This document shows, piece after piece, positions 33,762 to 43,189 of a stretch of DNA of 59,256 bases; the first letter of the stretch is position 1; every line of letters starts with the position of its first letter. Origin of the DNA: Solirubrobacteraceae bacterium (lineage in GTDB: Bacteria; Actinomycetota; Thermoleophilia; Solirubrobacterales; Solirubrobacteraceae). The translations under genes were made by a program, and so were the position numbers. The notes beneath the pieces are model-generated. The model did not search any database. It worked only from the letters and a program-made list of their open reading frames with translations, and was not told the origin of the DNA. The stretch lies in NCBI GenBank assembly GCA_017882455.1, contig JADGPL010000019.1, positions 1-59,256 of the forward strand. Direction: 5' to 3'.

Positions 33762-34049
33762 CTAGGAGCCCGCCGGCGGGTCCGCGGGCGGAGTCGGTGT
33801 CGCCTGCTCGCCGGCTGTCGGGGTCGCGGGCTCGCCGGGCGCCGACGTCGGCGCCTCGCCCTCGAGCGAGTCCACCAGGCCGAGGGCCTTGCTGCCCGCC
33901 TTCTCGATCTTCTCATGGTACTTGCCACCCGTGCGCTGATCGGCCACCTCGCCCGCCTTCTGGACCGCGTCGTGGATCTGGTCTTTGCGCTCCACCACCG
34001 CGTCCTCGGCCTTGCTCCTCAAACCCTTCAGCCTGTCCGTCAGCGCCAT
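33762..34049 (-). CDS. Rv0909/MT0933-like antitoxin family protein
   Basis: ATG 34049 gives a 95-residue protein: ALTDRLKGLRSKAEDAVVERKDQIHDAVQKAGEVADQRTGGKYHEKIEKAG, then an Ala/Pro/Thr-rich tail. The first half matches the small Lys/Glu/Ala proteins annotated as MT0933-like antitoxins in actinobacteria. No toxin gene is adjacent, so the antitoxin label is only a family name. Divergent from the DksA-like gene. Confidence 0.65.
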   Translation of the reverse strand: MALTDRLKGLRSKAEDAVVERKDQIHDAVQKAGEVADQRTGGKYHEKIEKAGSKALGLVDSLEGEAPTSAPGEPATPTAGEQATPTPPADPPAGS

Positions 34050-34114
34050 CGCTCGCCTCCACCTGGTCGTTGTCCCAGGCATGCTACGCCGCCGCAAACG
34101 CTAGGCTCACCTGC

Positions 34115-34450
34115 ATGGACGCCGATCGCGCACGTGAACTGCTCGCCGCCGAGCGCCAGCGGATCGAGCAGGCCATCGCCGTGCTCAGCCAGGACGAGCA
34201 CGAGGCCGACACCGAAGAGAGCGAACCCGGCGAACTGGGCTCCCAGGAGCTCCTTCAGACCGAGCTCGACTCCGGGCTGGCAGAGGACCTCGCCGAGCAG
34301 CTCGCCGCCGTCGAGCGCGCCGAGGCCAGACTCGACGCCGGCACCTACGGCGTCTCCGTCGACAGCGGCAAGCCGATCCCGGACGAGCGCCTCGAGGCGC
34401 TGCCGACCGCCGAGCGCACAGTCGAAGAGCAGGAAGCCCTCAGGCGCTGA
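34115..34450 (+). CDS. DksA/TraR-like protein lacking zinc cysteines
   Basis: The 111-residue protein has a coiled-coil N-terminal half (RARELLAAERQRIEQAIAVL, LAEQLAAVERAEARLDAGTYG) and a C-terminal SGKPIPDERLEALPTAERT, which is the DksA/TraR zinc-finger end. The Cys residues that hold zinc in typical members are absent. Such Cys-free relatives bind RNA polymerase or have lost that role. It ends 15 bases before a convergent gene. Confidence 0.7.
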   Translation: MDADRARELLAAERQRIEQAIAVLSQDEHEADTEESEPGELGSQELLQTELDSGLAEDLAEQLAAVERAEARLDAGTYGVSVDSGKPIPDERLEALPTAERTVEEQEALRR

Positions 34451-34465
34451 CCGGCCCCGCCCCGC

Positions 34466-35524
34466 TCAGGCCGTGGCGGCGCTGATGCGGTAGATCCTCC
34501 CCGTCGTCCAGTCGCCCACGAGCAGCGAGCCGTCGCGCGCCAGGGCCGTTGCCAGCGGGTTTCTGATGCCCGTGAGCAGCGTCGACACCGAGGCCGTGTA
34601 GGTCGAGCCCGTCCGCTCGAGCCTCACCTGCGCCACCTTCGCCGTGGCCCACTCCGCCACCAGCGCCGAGGTGCCCACGCTCGAGCCCAGCTGGCCGGTC
34701 ACGATCGTCACGCCTCCGACGGCCGCGTGCCTGTCGAGCACCGCCGTCGGCTGCGGCACTCCCGCACATACCGCGCCGCCCTGGCCGTAGCAGCCGGGGA
34801 AGCGCCAGTCCTCGCCTTCGCGCACCAGCGCCAGCCAGTCGCCCGGAGTCTTCGCGCCAAGGTCGTCGCGCTGGTTCATGCTCGCAAACAGGTCGCTCGT
34901 GCCCGGGAGGAACGCCAGGCCCACCGGCGCCCTGATGCCGCTCGCGTACAGGCGCAGGTCGCTGCCGTCCCGCTTGAACGACACGATCGACCCCGAGTAC
35001 CTCGACGTCGGGCTGCAGTGGTCACAGCTCGCGGTCACGCCCATCACCAGCCGGCCGTCCGGAGCCACCGCCAGCAGGTTGTTCTCCCCGCCCGCCACCG
35101 GTCCGCTGAGGATCTCGCGGTGCTCGGCGAAACGCCTGCCATCGAAGCCCGCGTACTCGTCCACGCGCCCCACCGACGCCACATACAGCCACCCGTCATC
35201 CCACACGATGCCGAGCGGGTCCTTCAGTCCCGACACCACCTTCAGCGCCCGCCCTCCCGCCGCCGCGACCACGTACACCCCGTCGTGGGCGTGGGCTTCA
35301 AGGCCCGCCGCCGTCAGCCACAGCCGGCCCTCGCCGTCCAGCGCGAACGCCGACGTCGTCGCAGGACCCGTCGCGTACACCCTCGCCTTCAGGCCCGAGG
35401 GCCCCTTCAGGCCCGCCCCGATCGACACCAGCGCCGAAGAGCTCGCCGCCGCGGTGCTCGTCCGCGAGCTCGACGAGGACGAGCCGCCGCAGCCGGTCAG
35501 GGCCGCGAGCGCGCCCGCCAGCAC
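34466..35524 (-). CDS. secreted glucose/sorbosone dehydrogenase-like lipoprotein
   Basis: The 352-residue protein starts with a short leader and lipobox (LAALTGCGGSSSSSS), then six-bladed propeller-like repeats: GRLWLTAAG, LGIVWDDGWLYVA, GGENNLLAVAPDGRLVMG, APVGLAFLPGTSDLFASMNQRDDLG and GSLLVGDWTTGRIYRI. This is the layout of PQQ-dependent aldose dehydrogenase relatives. The GTG at 35524 gives a very short leader; no earlier start is visible in frame. Substrate unknown. Confidence 0.75.
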   Translation of the reverse strand: MLAGALAALTGCGGSSSSSSRTSTAAASSSALVSIGAGLKGPSGLKARVYATGPATTSAFALDGEGRLWLTAAGLEAHAHDGVYVVAAAGGRALKVVSGLKDPLGIVWDDGWLYVASVGRVDEYAGFDGRRFAEHREILSGPVAGGENNLLAVAPDGRLVMGVTASCDHCSPTSRYSGSIVSFKRDGSDLRLYASGIRAPVGLAFLPGTSDLFASMNQRDDLGAKTPGDWLALVREGEDWRFPGCYGQGGAVCAGVPQPTAVLDRHAAVGGVTIVTGQLGSSVGTSALVAEWATAKVAQVRLERTGSTYTASVSTLLTGIRNPLATALARDGSLLVGDWTTGRIYRISAATA

Positions 35525-35665
35525 GAGCAGAATCGCCAGGCCGCGAGCGATCCCTGGCCTGCGAGGAGGTCCTGCCTCCGCGGGCGGGCTGCCGTCGCCG
35601 TCTGGCTGTGGCAGCCCGCCGTGGAGGGAGAGGGTGCTTGCGAGCGCGCTAACCGGCGCGTCCGA

Positions 35666-35959
35666 TCACTGGTAGCTCGCGCCCGGGCCCGGACCCGAGT
35701 AGGCCGAGCCTGAGCTCGAGCCCGATCCCGAGCTTCCGCTCGAGCCGCCCATGTTCGGGCACGGGTGTTTCGACTGCGTGCCCGATGGCGGGGTCGTTTT
35801 CTGCGTCTGCGACGGCGTGCTCGGCGTCGTCGTGGTGCTCGGCGTCGTCGTGGTGCTCGAGCTCGTCGCCGCCGAGGCGCCCGCGATGCCCGCCGCCGCG
35901 CCGCCGGTTGCGAGCGCGCCCGCCACCATCGTCGCCTGGAGCATTCTGGATATGCGCAT
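35666..35959 (-). CDS. secreted Ser/Thr/Gly-rich protein
   Basis: ATG 35959 opens a 97-residue protein with a signal peptide (MRISRMLQATMVAGALATGG, cleaved after an ASA-like site), then low-complexity TTTTPSTTTTPSTP, a KHPCPNMGG segment and a Gly/Ser tail. Small secreted proteins of this type with an N-terminal export signal are common in the group. Function unknown. It is divergent from the glycosidase gene. Confidence 0.65.
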   Translation of the reverse strand: MRISRMLQATMVAGALATGGAAAGIAGASAATSSSTTTTPSTTTTPSTPSQTQKTTPPSGTQSKHPCPNMGGSSGSSGSGSSSGSAYSGPGPGASYQ

Positions 35960-36152
35960 CTGGTGAGACCTCCTTGGGTCGGTGTGATTGCTGCTCCCAC
36001 ACACCTTGCGCTCGCCTGCTAAGGACAGCCGGTGGCCTCCGTAGGGGTTCTGTAAGCGGCTGAAGCGCCTTCTCGCGACCTGGGCGAGCAGCCTAGGCCT
36101 TTCGCCGAGGCGGCCCGCCTGCGTGAGGAGCCGCTGCTACAAGGATGTGCAG

Positions 36153-37208
36153 ATGCGCTTGATCGCACCAGCCCTGAAGCCCGCAGGCGCTGCTGCGCCA
36201 CGGCGCCTGCTCGCCTGCGCGCTGGCAGCGATCGGCTGCTTCGGCTCGGCCGCAGCCGGGGCGCGCGCGCAGGTGCTGCTTCCACCCGGAGGCGGGGTCT
36301 TCACAGGCCTCAGCGGCGGCTCCTACAGCTCCTTCTCGAGCCAGATCGGAAAGCACCCGGCCGTGGACGGTGTGTTCGTCACATGGGGGCGCTCCTTCGC
36401 CTCCGCCTTCGGACAGGCCCGCGCGAACCACGCCCGCCTGATGCTCCACATCTCAACCGCCCAGGGGTACGGGGCCCCCGAGCAGATCACCCCGCTGGGC
36501 ATCGCCCGCGGACAGGGAGACGGCTACCTGCTGAGCCTGAGCCAGGCCATCGCCCAGAGCGGCGAGCCCGTCTACATACGCCTGCTCCCCGAGATGAACC
36601 AGGCCAACAACGCCTACTGCGCCTTCAACAACGATGGCTCCTCGCGCGGCCCCTCCCACTCCCCCGCAAGCTTTCGGGCGGCCTGGCGGAGGAGCGTCCT
36701 GATCCTGCGCGGTGGAAGCGTGGCCGCGATCGACTCCCGGCTGCACACGCTCGGCCTGCCGCCCGTGCGCGGGGCCCAGGCGAGCACGCTGCCGCTGTCG
36801 CCCGTCTCCTTCCTGTGGGTCCCCCAGACCGCCGGCTCGCCCGACACCCAGGCCAACAGCCCCGGCGCCTACTACCCGGGAGACGCCTACGTCGACTGGG
36901 TCGGTACCGACTTCTACAGCCTCTACCCCAACTTCAGCGGACTGCAGCGCTTCTACGCCGAATACCCCCGCAAGCCCTTCGTCTTCGGCGAGTGGGCCCT
37001 GTGGAACGGCGATGACCCCGGCTGGGTCACCCAGCTGTTCTCCTTCATCGCCTCCCACCCGCGTGTGCACATGGCCCTCTACAACCAGGGCGAACGCGAA
37101 GACGGCCCCTTCCGCCTCTCCCGCTATCCCAGCTCGCGCCGCGAGATCAAGCAGCTGATCGCCTCGCCGCGGTTCCTCGCCTACACGCCCGAGTGGCAGG
37201 CACGCTAG
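36153..37208 (+). CDS. secreted glycoside hydrolase, GH26-like
   Basis: ATG 36153 gives a 351-residue protein with a signal peptide (RRLLACALAAIGCFGSAAAG) and a barrel fold. VYIRLLPEMNQANN contains the likely acid/base Glu and KPFVFGEWALWNGD the likely nucleophile Glu, at the ends of strands 4 and 7 as in GH26 mannanase relatives. DWVGTDFYSLYPN lies between. Substrate is uncertain. Similar proteins are linked to extracellular polysaccharide handling. Confidence 0.75.
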   Translation: MRLIAPALKPAGAAAPRRLLACALAAIGCFGSAAAGARAQVLLPPGGGVFTGLSGGSYSSFSSQIGKHPAVDGVFVTWGRSFASAFGQARANHARLMLHISTAQGYGAPEQITPLGIARGQGDGYLLSLSQAIAQSGEPVYIRLLPEMNQANNAYCAFNNDGSSRGPSHSPASFRAAWRRSVLILRGGSVAAIDSRLHTLGLPPVRGAQASTLPLSPVSFLWVPQTAGSPDTQANSPGAYYPGDAYVDWVGTDFYSLYPNFSGLQRFYAEYPRKPFVFGEWALWNGDDPGWVTQLFSFIASHPRVHMALYNQGEREDGPFRLSRYPSSRREIKQLIASPRFLAYTPEWQAR

Positions 37209-37314
37209 CGGGGAAATCATGCGCGCCGTATCAGCGCTCAGCCGGCTCGGGCGCCCGCGCGAGCTACGTACCAAGGTGAGCAGCCGACGACGTTCAGCCC
37301 GCGCCTGGAAGCCA

Positions 37315-38073
37315 TCAAACCTCGAGCTCCCGCTCAGACGCGAGGCTGGCAATCGCCGCAGCGACCCGCTCAACCTGCTGTTGGTCCAAGGTCTCGGGAC
37401 GCTCCCGCAGCCAGCTGGCGAGCCTCGAGCCGTGAACGTAGACGCAGCCGTCATCCTCCACCAGCTGTGCTGGGAAGTCTGACCAGAAGACCACCGTCGG
37501 TTGAACCCATGCCCGGATACCCGACCGGCGTTCAATCTCATCCTTGGTGCGCGCCGCCGCCCCGGCCGCTTGTGGGCGCACACTCCTCAGAGGAGTGGTT
37601 CGATCGGGATCGTGGCGTGGCCGCACGTGCGTTACACCCTTGCGAATCTCGACGCTTCCACGCGGGTTCTTGGTCTCCAGCAAATACACGCCGGCCGGAC
37701 CCACGGCGATGTGATCGATGTTCCCGCCAGGTCCCTGTATGTCATGCGCGAAGCTCCACCCCGCCCTCACGAGCGGTTCGAGCGCGCGCTCGGTCTTGCG
37801 CTCCCCCTCCGCACCGAGATGCCAGTTCTCGACGTACTCCGGCGGACTACCTCGAACCCACGCCCAGATCCCTCCTCCAAACCCCGCGAGGGCTCCGCCA
37901 GCCCATGAAGCCACATGCCCTTCGACGAGCAGGATGGCCATGCTCACGAGGAGCAGCGGACCCACGATAAACGCCATCCCGCGCCGGATCCCACGCTGCC
38001 AGCTGCGCAGGCCGGCCTCGTAACGCCTCTCCGCATATACGCCCGCGGCGGGAGCTCGTCGTGCGAATGCCAT
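37315..38073 (-). CDS. NERD domain protein with membrane anchor
   Basis: The 252-residue protein has two N-terminal transmembrane segments (MAFIVGPLLLVSMAILLVEG and WAGGALAGFGGGIWAWV), then a NERD nuclease-related domain: GAEGERKTERAL, GNIDHIAVGPAGVYLLETKN (D120, E133, K135 in the PD-(D/E)xK pattern), and VQPTVVFWSD. NERD proteins are thought to process nucleic acid, but function is unproven. Confidence 0.8.
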   Translation of the reverse strand: MAFARRAPAAGVYAERRYEAGLRSWQRGIRRGMAFIVGPLLLVSMAILLVEGHVASWAGGALAGFGGGIWAWVRGSPPEYVENWHLGAEGERKTERALEPLVRAGWSFAHDIQGPGGNIDHIAVGPAGVYLLETKNPRGSVEIRKGVTHVRPRHDPDRTTPLRSVRPQAAGAAARTKDEIERRSGIRAWVQPTVVFWSDFPAQLVEDDGCVYVHGSRLASWLRERPETLDQQQVERVAAAIASLASERELEV

Positions 38074-38141
38074 GCGCCGTCATCGGCACCTATGCGGAAC
38101 TGTTTTAGTAAGTGATCTATGCAGTGGACGCGGCGGGCAGC

Positions 38142-39422
38142 TCACTCCTCGACCGAGAACCGCACCCGCGCGTGCGCGAAGCGCGCCACGCAGCCCGTGC
38201 CGAGAGCCACCGCCGGCGTGAGGCAGCCGGCGCCCTCCGGCGTGGCGCCCTGCTCGGCCAGCAGGATCCCCGCCTCTCCCAGCATCCGCGCCGTGGCCAG
38301 GTAGCCGGGGTGCCCCTCCGCCTCGAGGTTCGCCCGCAGCTCGCGCCCCGAAGGCGTGCGCGCCCGCACAGCCATCCGCCAGCGCCAGCCCTCGAGACGC
38401 TCCGCCGCCGGTCCGAAGCCCGAGGAGGGGCCCAGGCGGCCCATCACCGCCGCTATTGGGCGGCGCACCCCCGGCCTCGCCCGGGCCAGGCTGCGCAACC
38501 CGATCTGCATGCCCGACAGCGCGCCCGCCACCGCCCAGCGCGCCGGCAGCGTCGCCGTCCCGCCGCCCAGCGCCATGCCCTCGCGATACACGAACGGCTG
38601 CGGCGGGCGTCCCTGGGCCGCCGCCAGCAGCGTCGCTGTGCGGTGGATCACCGCGGGATTGATGAACGGGGCGGGCGCCATCGGCACGATCACCGCCCCG
38701 CTGAAGCCACGTCGCGGGGCCAGGCCGATCGGGCTCACGCGGCGCACCGCCGCGGCCGCCGCCGGGTCGGTGATCAGCACCGCCGGGTCCTCTATCAGCG
38801 CCGCCTCGTCCGAGCCCGCCACCGTCGCGAGGCTCTGGAAGGTCCCGCCCGACATCCCGTCCGAGAGCCGGGGCAGCCCCGGCGGCGGGGTGAAGGCCAC
38901 CTCGAGATCCGCCTCCGAGAGGCCCTCGCCAAAGCGCTCGCGCGCCCGTTCCTCCGCCAGCGCCACCAGCAGATCGGGTGGCAGAGCCTCGAAGCCACAC
39001 ACCTGCACCACCTTCACCCCCGCCGTCGAGGCCGGCCCGTGGAAGTCCTCGATGATCGAGCGCACGAACGGCATCTCGCCGGTCAGATCCGCGTAGTGGG
39101 AGCCGCCGGCCACGCACGCCTCGATCACCGGACGCCCGTAGAGGGTGTAGGGACCCACCAGGTCCAGGACCACGCGCGTGCGCGCCGCCATCCGCGCCAG
39201 CGACGCCTCATCGGCCACGTCCGCCACGAGCGTCTCCGGGGCGCTCACCCCGAGCGACGCGAGCACGCTCTTCACCTTTCCCGCATCGCGCGCCGCCGCC
39301 GCCCAGCGCAGGCCCGTCTCCTGCGCGCGCCCGGCCAGGTAGGCCGCCACGCGCCGACCCGTCACGCCCGTCGCACCGAAGACCACCACGTCCAGATCGC
39401 GATCGCTCATCGCGCTGAACAT
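38142..39422 (-). CDS. saccharopine dehydrogenase-like/trans-acting enoyl reductase family protein
   Basis: The 426-residue protein begins DLDVVVFGATGVTGRRVAAYLAG, a Rossmann NAD(P) loop, followed by RVVLDLVGPYTLYGRPVIEAC and GSHYADLTGEMPFVR, the pattern of the mycobacterial trans-acting enoyl reductase (Rv2449c-like) and saccharopine-dehydrogenase-like proteins. In mycobacteria such enzymes reduce double bonds during lipid (phthiocerol, phenolphthiocerol) synthesis. Role here is unknown, but a lipid substrate fits the neighbourhood. Confidence 0.85.
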   Translation of the reverse strand: MFSAMSDRDLDVVVFGATGVTGRRVAAYLAGRAQETGLRWAAAARDAGKVKSVLASLGVSAPETLVADVADEASLARMAARTRVVLDLVGPYTLYGRPVIEACVAGGSHYADLTGEMPFVRSIIEDFHGPASTAGVKVVQVCGFEALPPDLLVALAEERARERFGEGLSEADLEVAFTPPPGLPRLSDGMSGGTFQSLATVAGSDEAALIEDPAVLITDPAAAAAVRRVSPIGLAPRRGFSGAVIVPMAPAPFINPAVIHRTATLLAAAQGRPPQPFVYREGMALGGGTATLPARWAVAGALSGMQIGLRSLARARPGVRRPIAAVMGRLGPSSGFGPAAERLEGWRWRMAVRARTPSGRELRANLEAEGHPGYLATARMLGEAGILLAEQGATPEGAGCLTPAVALGTGCVARFAHARVRFSVEE

Positions 39423-39429
39423 ACGCCTC

Positions 39430-40566
39430 TCAGCGGCCGGCCGCCACCCCCGGCGCCCCGCCGCCCGTGAGCCTCGTCAGCTCGCGCAGCAGGCCGTCCA
39501 TCCCGGTGATCTCATATGCCGCGCGCTGGCGTCCCGCCCCGCCGCCGCGCGCCAGCAGCGAGCGAAGGCCCATCAGCTCCTCCTCGCAGTCGAGCTCCGC
39601 CGCGTACGGAGCCGCCAGCGACAGCGCCGCCTCGAGCAGCTCGCTCACCGGGCGCAGCGCCCCGTCCGCGTCCGGCAGGCGCGCGCGCACGCCGTAGCGG
39701 GCCGCCCTGAACGCGCCCTCCTCGAGCACCTCCGCCGGGGAATCCGCGTTCGGGCCGGGCTCCGCTTCGGCCTCGTGCCGGGCCAGGCAGTGCGCCAGCG
39801 CCACCAGGCCCGTTGTGTCCTGCAGCGCCGACTGCACGTCCAGCGCCCTGATCTCCACCGTGCCCAGGCGCGGGTGCGGGCGCATCTTCCACCAGAACCA
39901 TGTGTAGTCGGGCACGTCCGCCGCCCGCGCCAGCAGGCGCGTGGCCTCCTCGAAGTCCGCGAAGTCACGCATCGCCCGCGGCACCCCCGAGCGCGGCCAG
40001 CCGCGGACCGTCACCTCGCGCGCCGAGGCCAGGCCCGTGTCGCGACCGTGACGAAACGGCGAGTTGGCCGCCAGCGCCTGCAGCAGTGGGAGGTGGTGGC
40101 GCATCCCGTTGAAGGCCCTGATCGCCGTCTCCGCGTCCGGCATCCCGATGTGGATGTGGAGGCCGCTCACCGGCGTGGCCACCGCGTCCCCCAGCAGATC
40201 GCGGATGCGCTCGTAGCGCTCCTTGTCCGTGATCTCCGCCTCGCCCTCCCGCGCCGAGGGATGGGCGCCCGATCCGAGCAGCCCGGCCCCCGTCGCGATC
40301 ACCGCCCGGCGCAGGCCGCCCAGCGTCACCGCCGCCTCGCCCGCGCTCGAGCACACGTCCGTGATCAGCTCGACCTGGCAGGCGTGCAGCTCGCTCTCCA
40401 CCGTGCCGTCCACCGGCCCCAGGCGCTCCTGCACGGCAGCCGAGGCGTTCGTCTGGCGCCCCGTGACCGGGTCCACCAGGAACAGCTCCTCCTCCACGCC
40501 CACCGAGAAGGGCCTCTCCGAGCCGAACGCGTTCGGTATGTCCTCGGCCGCACTCATCAACACCAT
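39430..40566 (-). CDS. carboxylate-amine ligase, YbdK/EgtA-like glutamate-cysteine ligase family
   Basis: The 378-residue protein has FSVGVEEELFLVDPVTGR (metal-binding Glu cluster), SGLHIHIGMPD, and TVEIRALDVQSALQDT, all typical of GCS2/YbdK proteins, with the right length. Members form gamma-glutamyl peptide bonds from ATP, Glu and an amine such as Cys. The ATG at codon 5 (MSAAED) is a possible start. It is followed at once by the reductase-like gene, 7 bases away. Confidence 0.9.
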   Translation of the reverse strand: MVLMSAAEDIPNAFGSERPFSVGVEEELFLVDPVTGRQTNASAAVQERLGPVDGTVESELHACQVELITDVCSSAGEAAVTLGGLRRAVIATGAGLLGSGAHPSAREGEAEITDKERYERIRDLLGDAVATPVSGLHIHIGMPDAETAIRAFNGMRHHLPLLQALAANSPFRHGRDTGLASAREVTVRGWPRSGVPRAMRDFADFEEATRLLARAADVPDYTWFWWKMRPHPRLGTVEIRALDVQSALQDTTGLVALAHCLARHEAEAEPGPNADSPAEVLEEGAFRAARYGVRARLPDADGALRPVSELLEAALSLAAPYAAELDCEEELMGLRSLLARGGGAGRQRAAYEITGMDGLLRELTRLTGGGAPGVAAGR

Positions 40567-40601
40567 CTTCCCTCACTGCTCGAAGCCGAACCCGCTCCCC
40601 C

Positions 40602-40919
40602 CTACTCCGGTGCGTCCCCGCTCTCGCTCTGGCCCGACTTCCCCGCCGGTGCGGAGCGATCGCGGCGGTAGCGACCGGGATCGATGCGCACGGCCAGCAC
40701 GAGCATCACCGCGATCGCTCCCACCTCCACCGCGATGAACGCCTGGCTGGAGAAGCCCACGATCGAGCCGAGCACACCCATCGAACCCACCAGGAGCAGG
40801 ATCGCGGCCACCGTCACGCGCCCACGGGCGCGGATGCCCGCTCGCCCGAAGCGCTTCAGCTCGCCAGGGCGCTTCAGCTCGCGCGCAGACACAGACCTTC
40901 CCCCTGACTGGATCGCCAT
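40602..40919 (-). CDS. hypothetical protein with two TM helices
   Basis: A 105-residue protein with basic N-terminus, two transmembrane helices (VTVAAILLLVGSMGVLGSIV and FIAVEVGAIAVMLVLAVRI) and a charged tail. No family recognised. Codon use is normal and an ATG is present at 40919. It lies upstream of the ligase gene on the same strand. Confidence 0.55.
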   Translation of the reverse strand: MAIQSGGRSVSARELKRPGELKRFGRAGIRARGRVTVAAILLLVGSMGVLGSIVGFSSQAFIAVEVGAIAVMLVLAVRIDPGRYRRDRSAPAGKSGQSESGDAPE

Positions 40920-40990
40920 GGATACGTAATCGACCGTTTACGCCGAGACTTGAAAGAGTCCCAGCAACCGGAACATATGTTTAGTACGGC

Positions 40991-42205
40991 TCAGCCGGAC
41001 AGGTTCTCGAAGACCGCCGCCATCCCCTGGCCGCCGCCGATGCACATCGTCTCGAGGCCGTAGCGCCCGCCGCGACGGCGCAGCTCGTGCAGGAGCGTCG
41101 TCATGATCCGCCCGCCCGTCGCGCCGATCGGGTGCCCGAGCGAGATGCCAGAGCCGTGCACGTTCACGCGCTGCAGGCCGTCCGGCAGCTCCCACTCGCG
41201 CAGAACCGCGAGCACCTGTGCCGCAAAGGCCTCGTTCAGCTCGATCAGATCCATGTGCGCCATGCTCAGGCCGGCGCGCTCGAGCGCCCTGCGCGTCGAG
41301 GGCACCGGCCCGATGCCCATCGTCTCCGGCGCCACCCCCGCCACCGCCCAGGAGACCAGGCGCGCGAACGGCTCCAGGCCGAGCTCGGCCGCCTTCTGGG
41401 GGTGCGTCACGATGCACACCGCCGCGCCGTCGTTCTGGCCGCTGGCGTTGCCCGCCGTGACCGTCGCCTCGGGGTCGCTGCCAGACATGATCGGACGGAG
41501 CTTCGCCAGCCGCTCGAGCGATGTGTCCGCACGCGGATGCTCGTCGCGCTCGAGCGTGAGCTCCCCCTCCCTGCGGGTGCTCACAGTGACCGGGACGATC
41601 TCCTGCGCGAAGGTGCCGTCCTGTTGCGCGGCCAGCGCCAGCTCGTGGGAGCGCAGCGCCAGCTCGTCCTGCTCCTCGCGCGAGATCCCGTACCGGCGGC
41701 GCAGGTTCTCGGCCGTTTCGATCATCCCGCCCGGCATCGGGTGGGCGCTGCCGCCGGCCGTCACCCTGCCCCGCGCCAGTCGGTCCTCGAGCGCCACGCT
41801 CGAGCCCTTCACGCCCCAGCGCATGCCCGTGGCATAGAACTCCGCCTGGCTCATGCTCTCGGCGCCCCCCGCCAGCACCACCTCGGCCGCCCCCGTCTGC
41901 ACCTCCATGCAGCCGAGCATGATCGCCTGCAGGCCCGCCCCGCAGCGACGGTCCACCTGCAGCCCCGGCACCTCGATTCCAAGCCCCGCCTCGAGCGCCG
42001 CCACCCGTCCGAGCGCCGGCGCCTCGCCGTTGGGATAGCCCTGGCCGAGCACCACGTCGTCGATCTCCGCCGCCGGCAGCCCGGTGCGGCGCACGAGCTC
42101 CTCGATCACAGCGGCCGCCAGCGTCGTGACGGACACGTCGCGGTACATGCCGCCGAAGCCGCCCACGGCGGTCCTCAACGGCTCACAGATGACGGCGTCG
42201 CGCAC
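40991..42205 (-). CDS. acetyl-CoA C-acetyltransferase (thiolase)
   Basis: The 404-residue protein carries the thiolase active site: VDRRCGAGLQAIMLG (nucleophilic Cys), NEAFAAQVLAV, GSGISLGHPIGATGGRI (His) and ETMCIGGGQGMAA (second Cys). Length is normal for the soluble tetrameric family. It makes or breaks acetoacetyl-CoA or longer beta-ketoacyl-CoA. It starts 11 bases after the PhzF stop on the same strand, so the two are co-transcribed, with an enoyl-CoA hydratase nearby on the opposite strand. Confidence 0.95.
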   Translation of the reverse strand: MRDAVICEPLRTAVGGFGGMYRDVSVTTLAAAVIEELVRRTGLPAAEIDDVVLGQGYPNGEAPALGRVAALEAGLGIEVPGLQVDRRCGAGLQAIMLGCMEVQTGAAEVVLAGGAESMSQAEFYATGMRWGVKGSSVALEDRLARGRVTAGGSAHPMPGGMIETAENLRRRYGISREEQDELALRSHELALAAQQDGTFAQEIVPVTVSTRREGELTLERDEHPRADTSLERLAKLRPIMSGSDPEATVTAGNASGQNDGAAVCIVTHPQKAAELGLEPFARLVSWAVAGVAPETMGIGPVPSTRRALERAGLSMAHMDLIELNEAFAAQVLAVLREWELPDGLQRVNVHGSGISLGHPIGATGGRIMTTLLHELRRRGGRYGLETMCIGGGQGMAAVFENLSG

Positions 42206-42216
42206 GGCCGGAGAGC

Positions 42217-43116
42217 CTATCCGAGCAGGAACTCTCCCCTGGCGACCATCACCGCCGAGCCACCCACCCGCACGCTCTCGATTCGCTCCCCTGAGCCCTC
42301 GGCGAACGCGTAGAGCAGCGAGGGCCGCTCGATCTCGGCGCCCTGGCTGACCTCGATCTCATCGCCGAAGCCGATGCGCCCGTGGCGGGCGAGGTGAACC
42401 GCCAGCGGTCCGGCCGCCGAGCCCGTGGCCGGGTCCTCGGGCACGCCCAGGGCCGGCGCGAACATCCGCGTCTTCCAATGCCGTCCCGAGCCGGCGAAGC
42501 AGTTCACGCACGTCTGGCCGAGCTCGGCCAGGACGCCCAGGTCGGGGCGCAGAGCCGCCACCGCCTCGGCGCTCTCGAGCTCCACGTACAGGTGGTGCGG
42601 GCCGTTGTCATAGACCTCGATCGGCAGGCCCGAGCGTGCCACGCCGAGCGCCGCCAGCAACTCGACCTCGCGCTCGTAGGGTGCCCAGCTGGGCACCGGC
42701 TGGCTCATCCAGCCGGACACCACCACGCCGCCCTCGCGACGAAGTCGAACAGAGACCGCGCCGGCGCCCGTCTCCAGGGTCACCTGCTCGCGCGCGAGCG
42801 CGGTGCCCACGACCACGGCCGTCCCCAGCACCGGGTGCCCGGCGAACGGCAGCTCGGCGGCGGGGGTGAAGATCCGGATCGCCACGTCCCCGCCCGCCCG
42901 CGCCGGGAGCACGAACACGCTCTCCGAGAGCCTCAGCTCCCGCGCCAGGCGCTGCATGTCCTCGGCGGAGATGGAGCGGGCGTCGGTGAACACCGCCAGC
43001 TGGTTGCCCTCGAGCTTGCGGTCCGTGAACACGTCCAGCAGCACGTAGCGCACCGCCCCCGCCGCCCGACCCGGGTCCGGGTCGAAGGCCGCCAGGGTGT
43101 CGATCGGCGCGCTCAC
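42217..43116 (-). CDS. PhzF family isomerase/epimerase-like protein
   Basis: The 299-residue protein shows YVLLDVFTDRKLEGNQLAVFTDA, with the catalytic Glu in EGNQLAV, and LPFAGHPVLGTAVVVG and EDPATGSAAGPLAVHL in the second half, the twin diaminopimelate epimerase-like halves of PhzF. Members isomerise small metabolites, and the reaction here cannot be read. It lies directly upstream of the thiolase. Confidence 0.93.
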   Translation of the reverse strand: MSAPIDTLAAFDPDPGRAAGAVRYVLLDVFTDRKLEGNQLAVFTDARSISAEDMQRLARELRLSESVFVLPARAGGDVAIRIFTPAAELPFAGHPVLGTAVVVGTALAREQVTLETGAGAVSVRLRREGGVVVSGWMSQPVPSWAPYEREVELLAALGVARSGLPIEVYDNGPHHLYVELESAEAVAALRPDLGVLAELGQTCVNCFAGSGRHWKTRMFAPALGVPEDPATGSAAGPLAVHLARHGRIGFGDEIEVSQGAEIERPSLLYAFAEGSGERIESVRVGGSAVMVARGEFLLG

Positions 43117-43189
43117 CCCGGTCAGCCTACGCTACCCCGATAGGCTCGAAGGCAACACCGGTGCGGCGAGATCTGGAGGAGCGAGGGAT

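Noticed and set aside
33762-34049. A toxin-antitoxin pair with the DksA-like gene
   Set aside because: The genes are divergent, the DksA-like protein has no toxin features, and the antitoxin label is only a family name.
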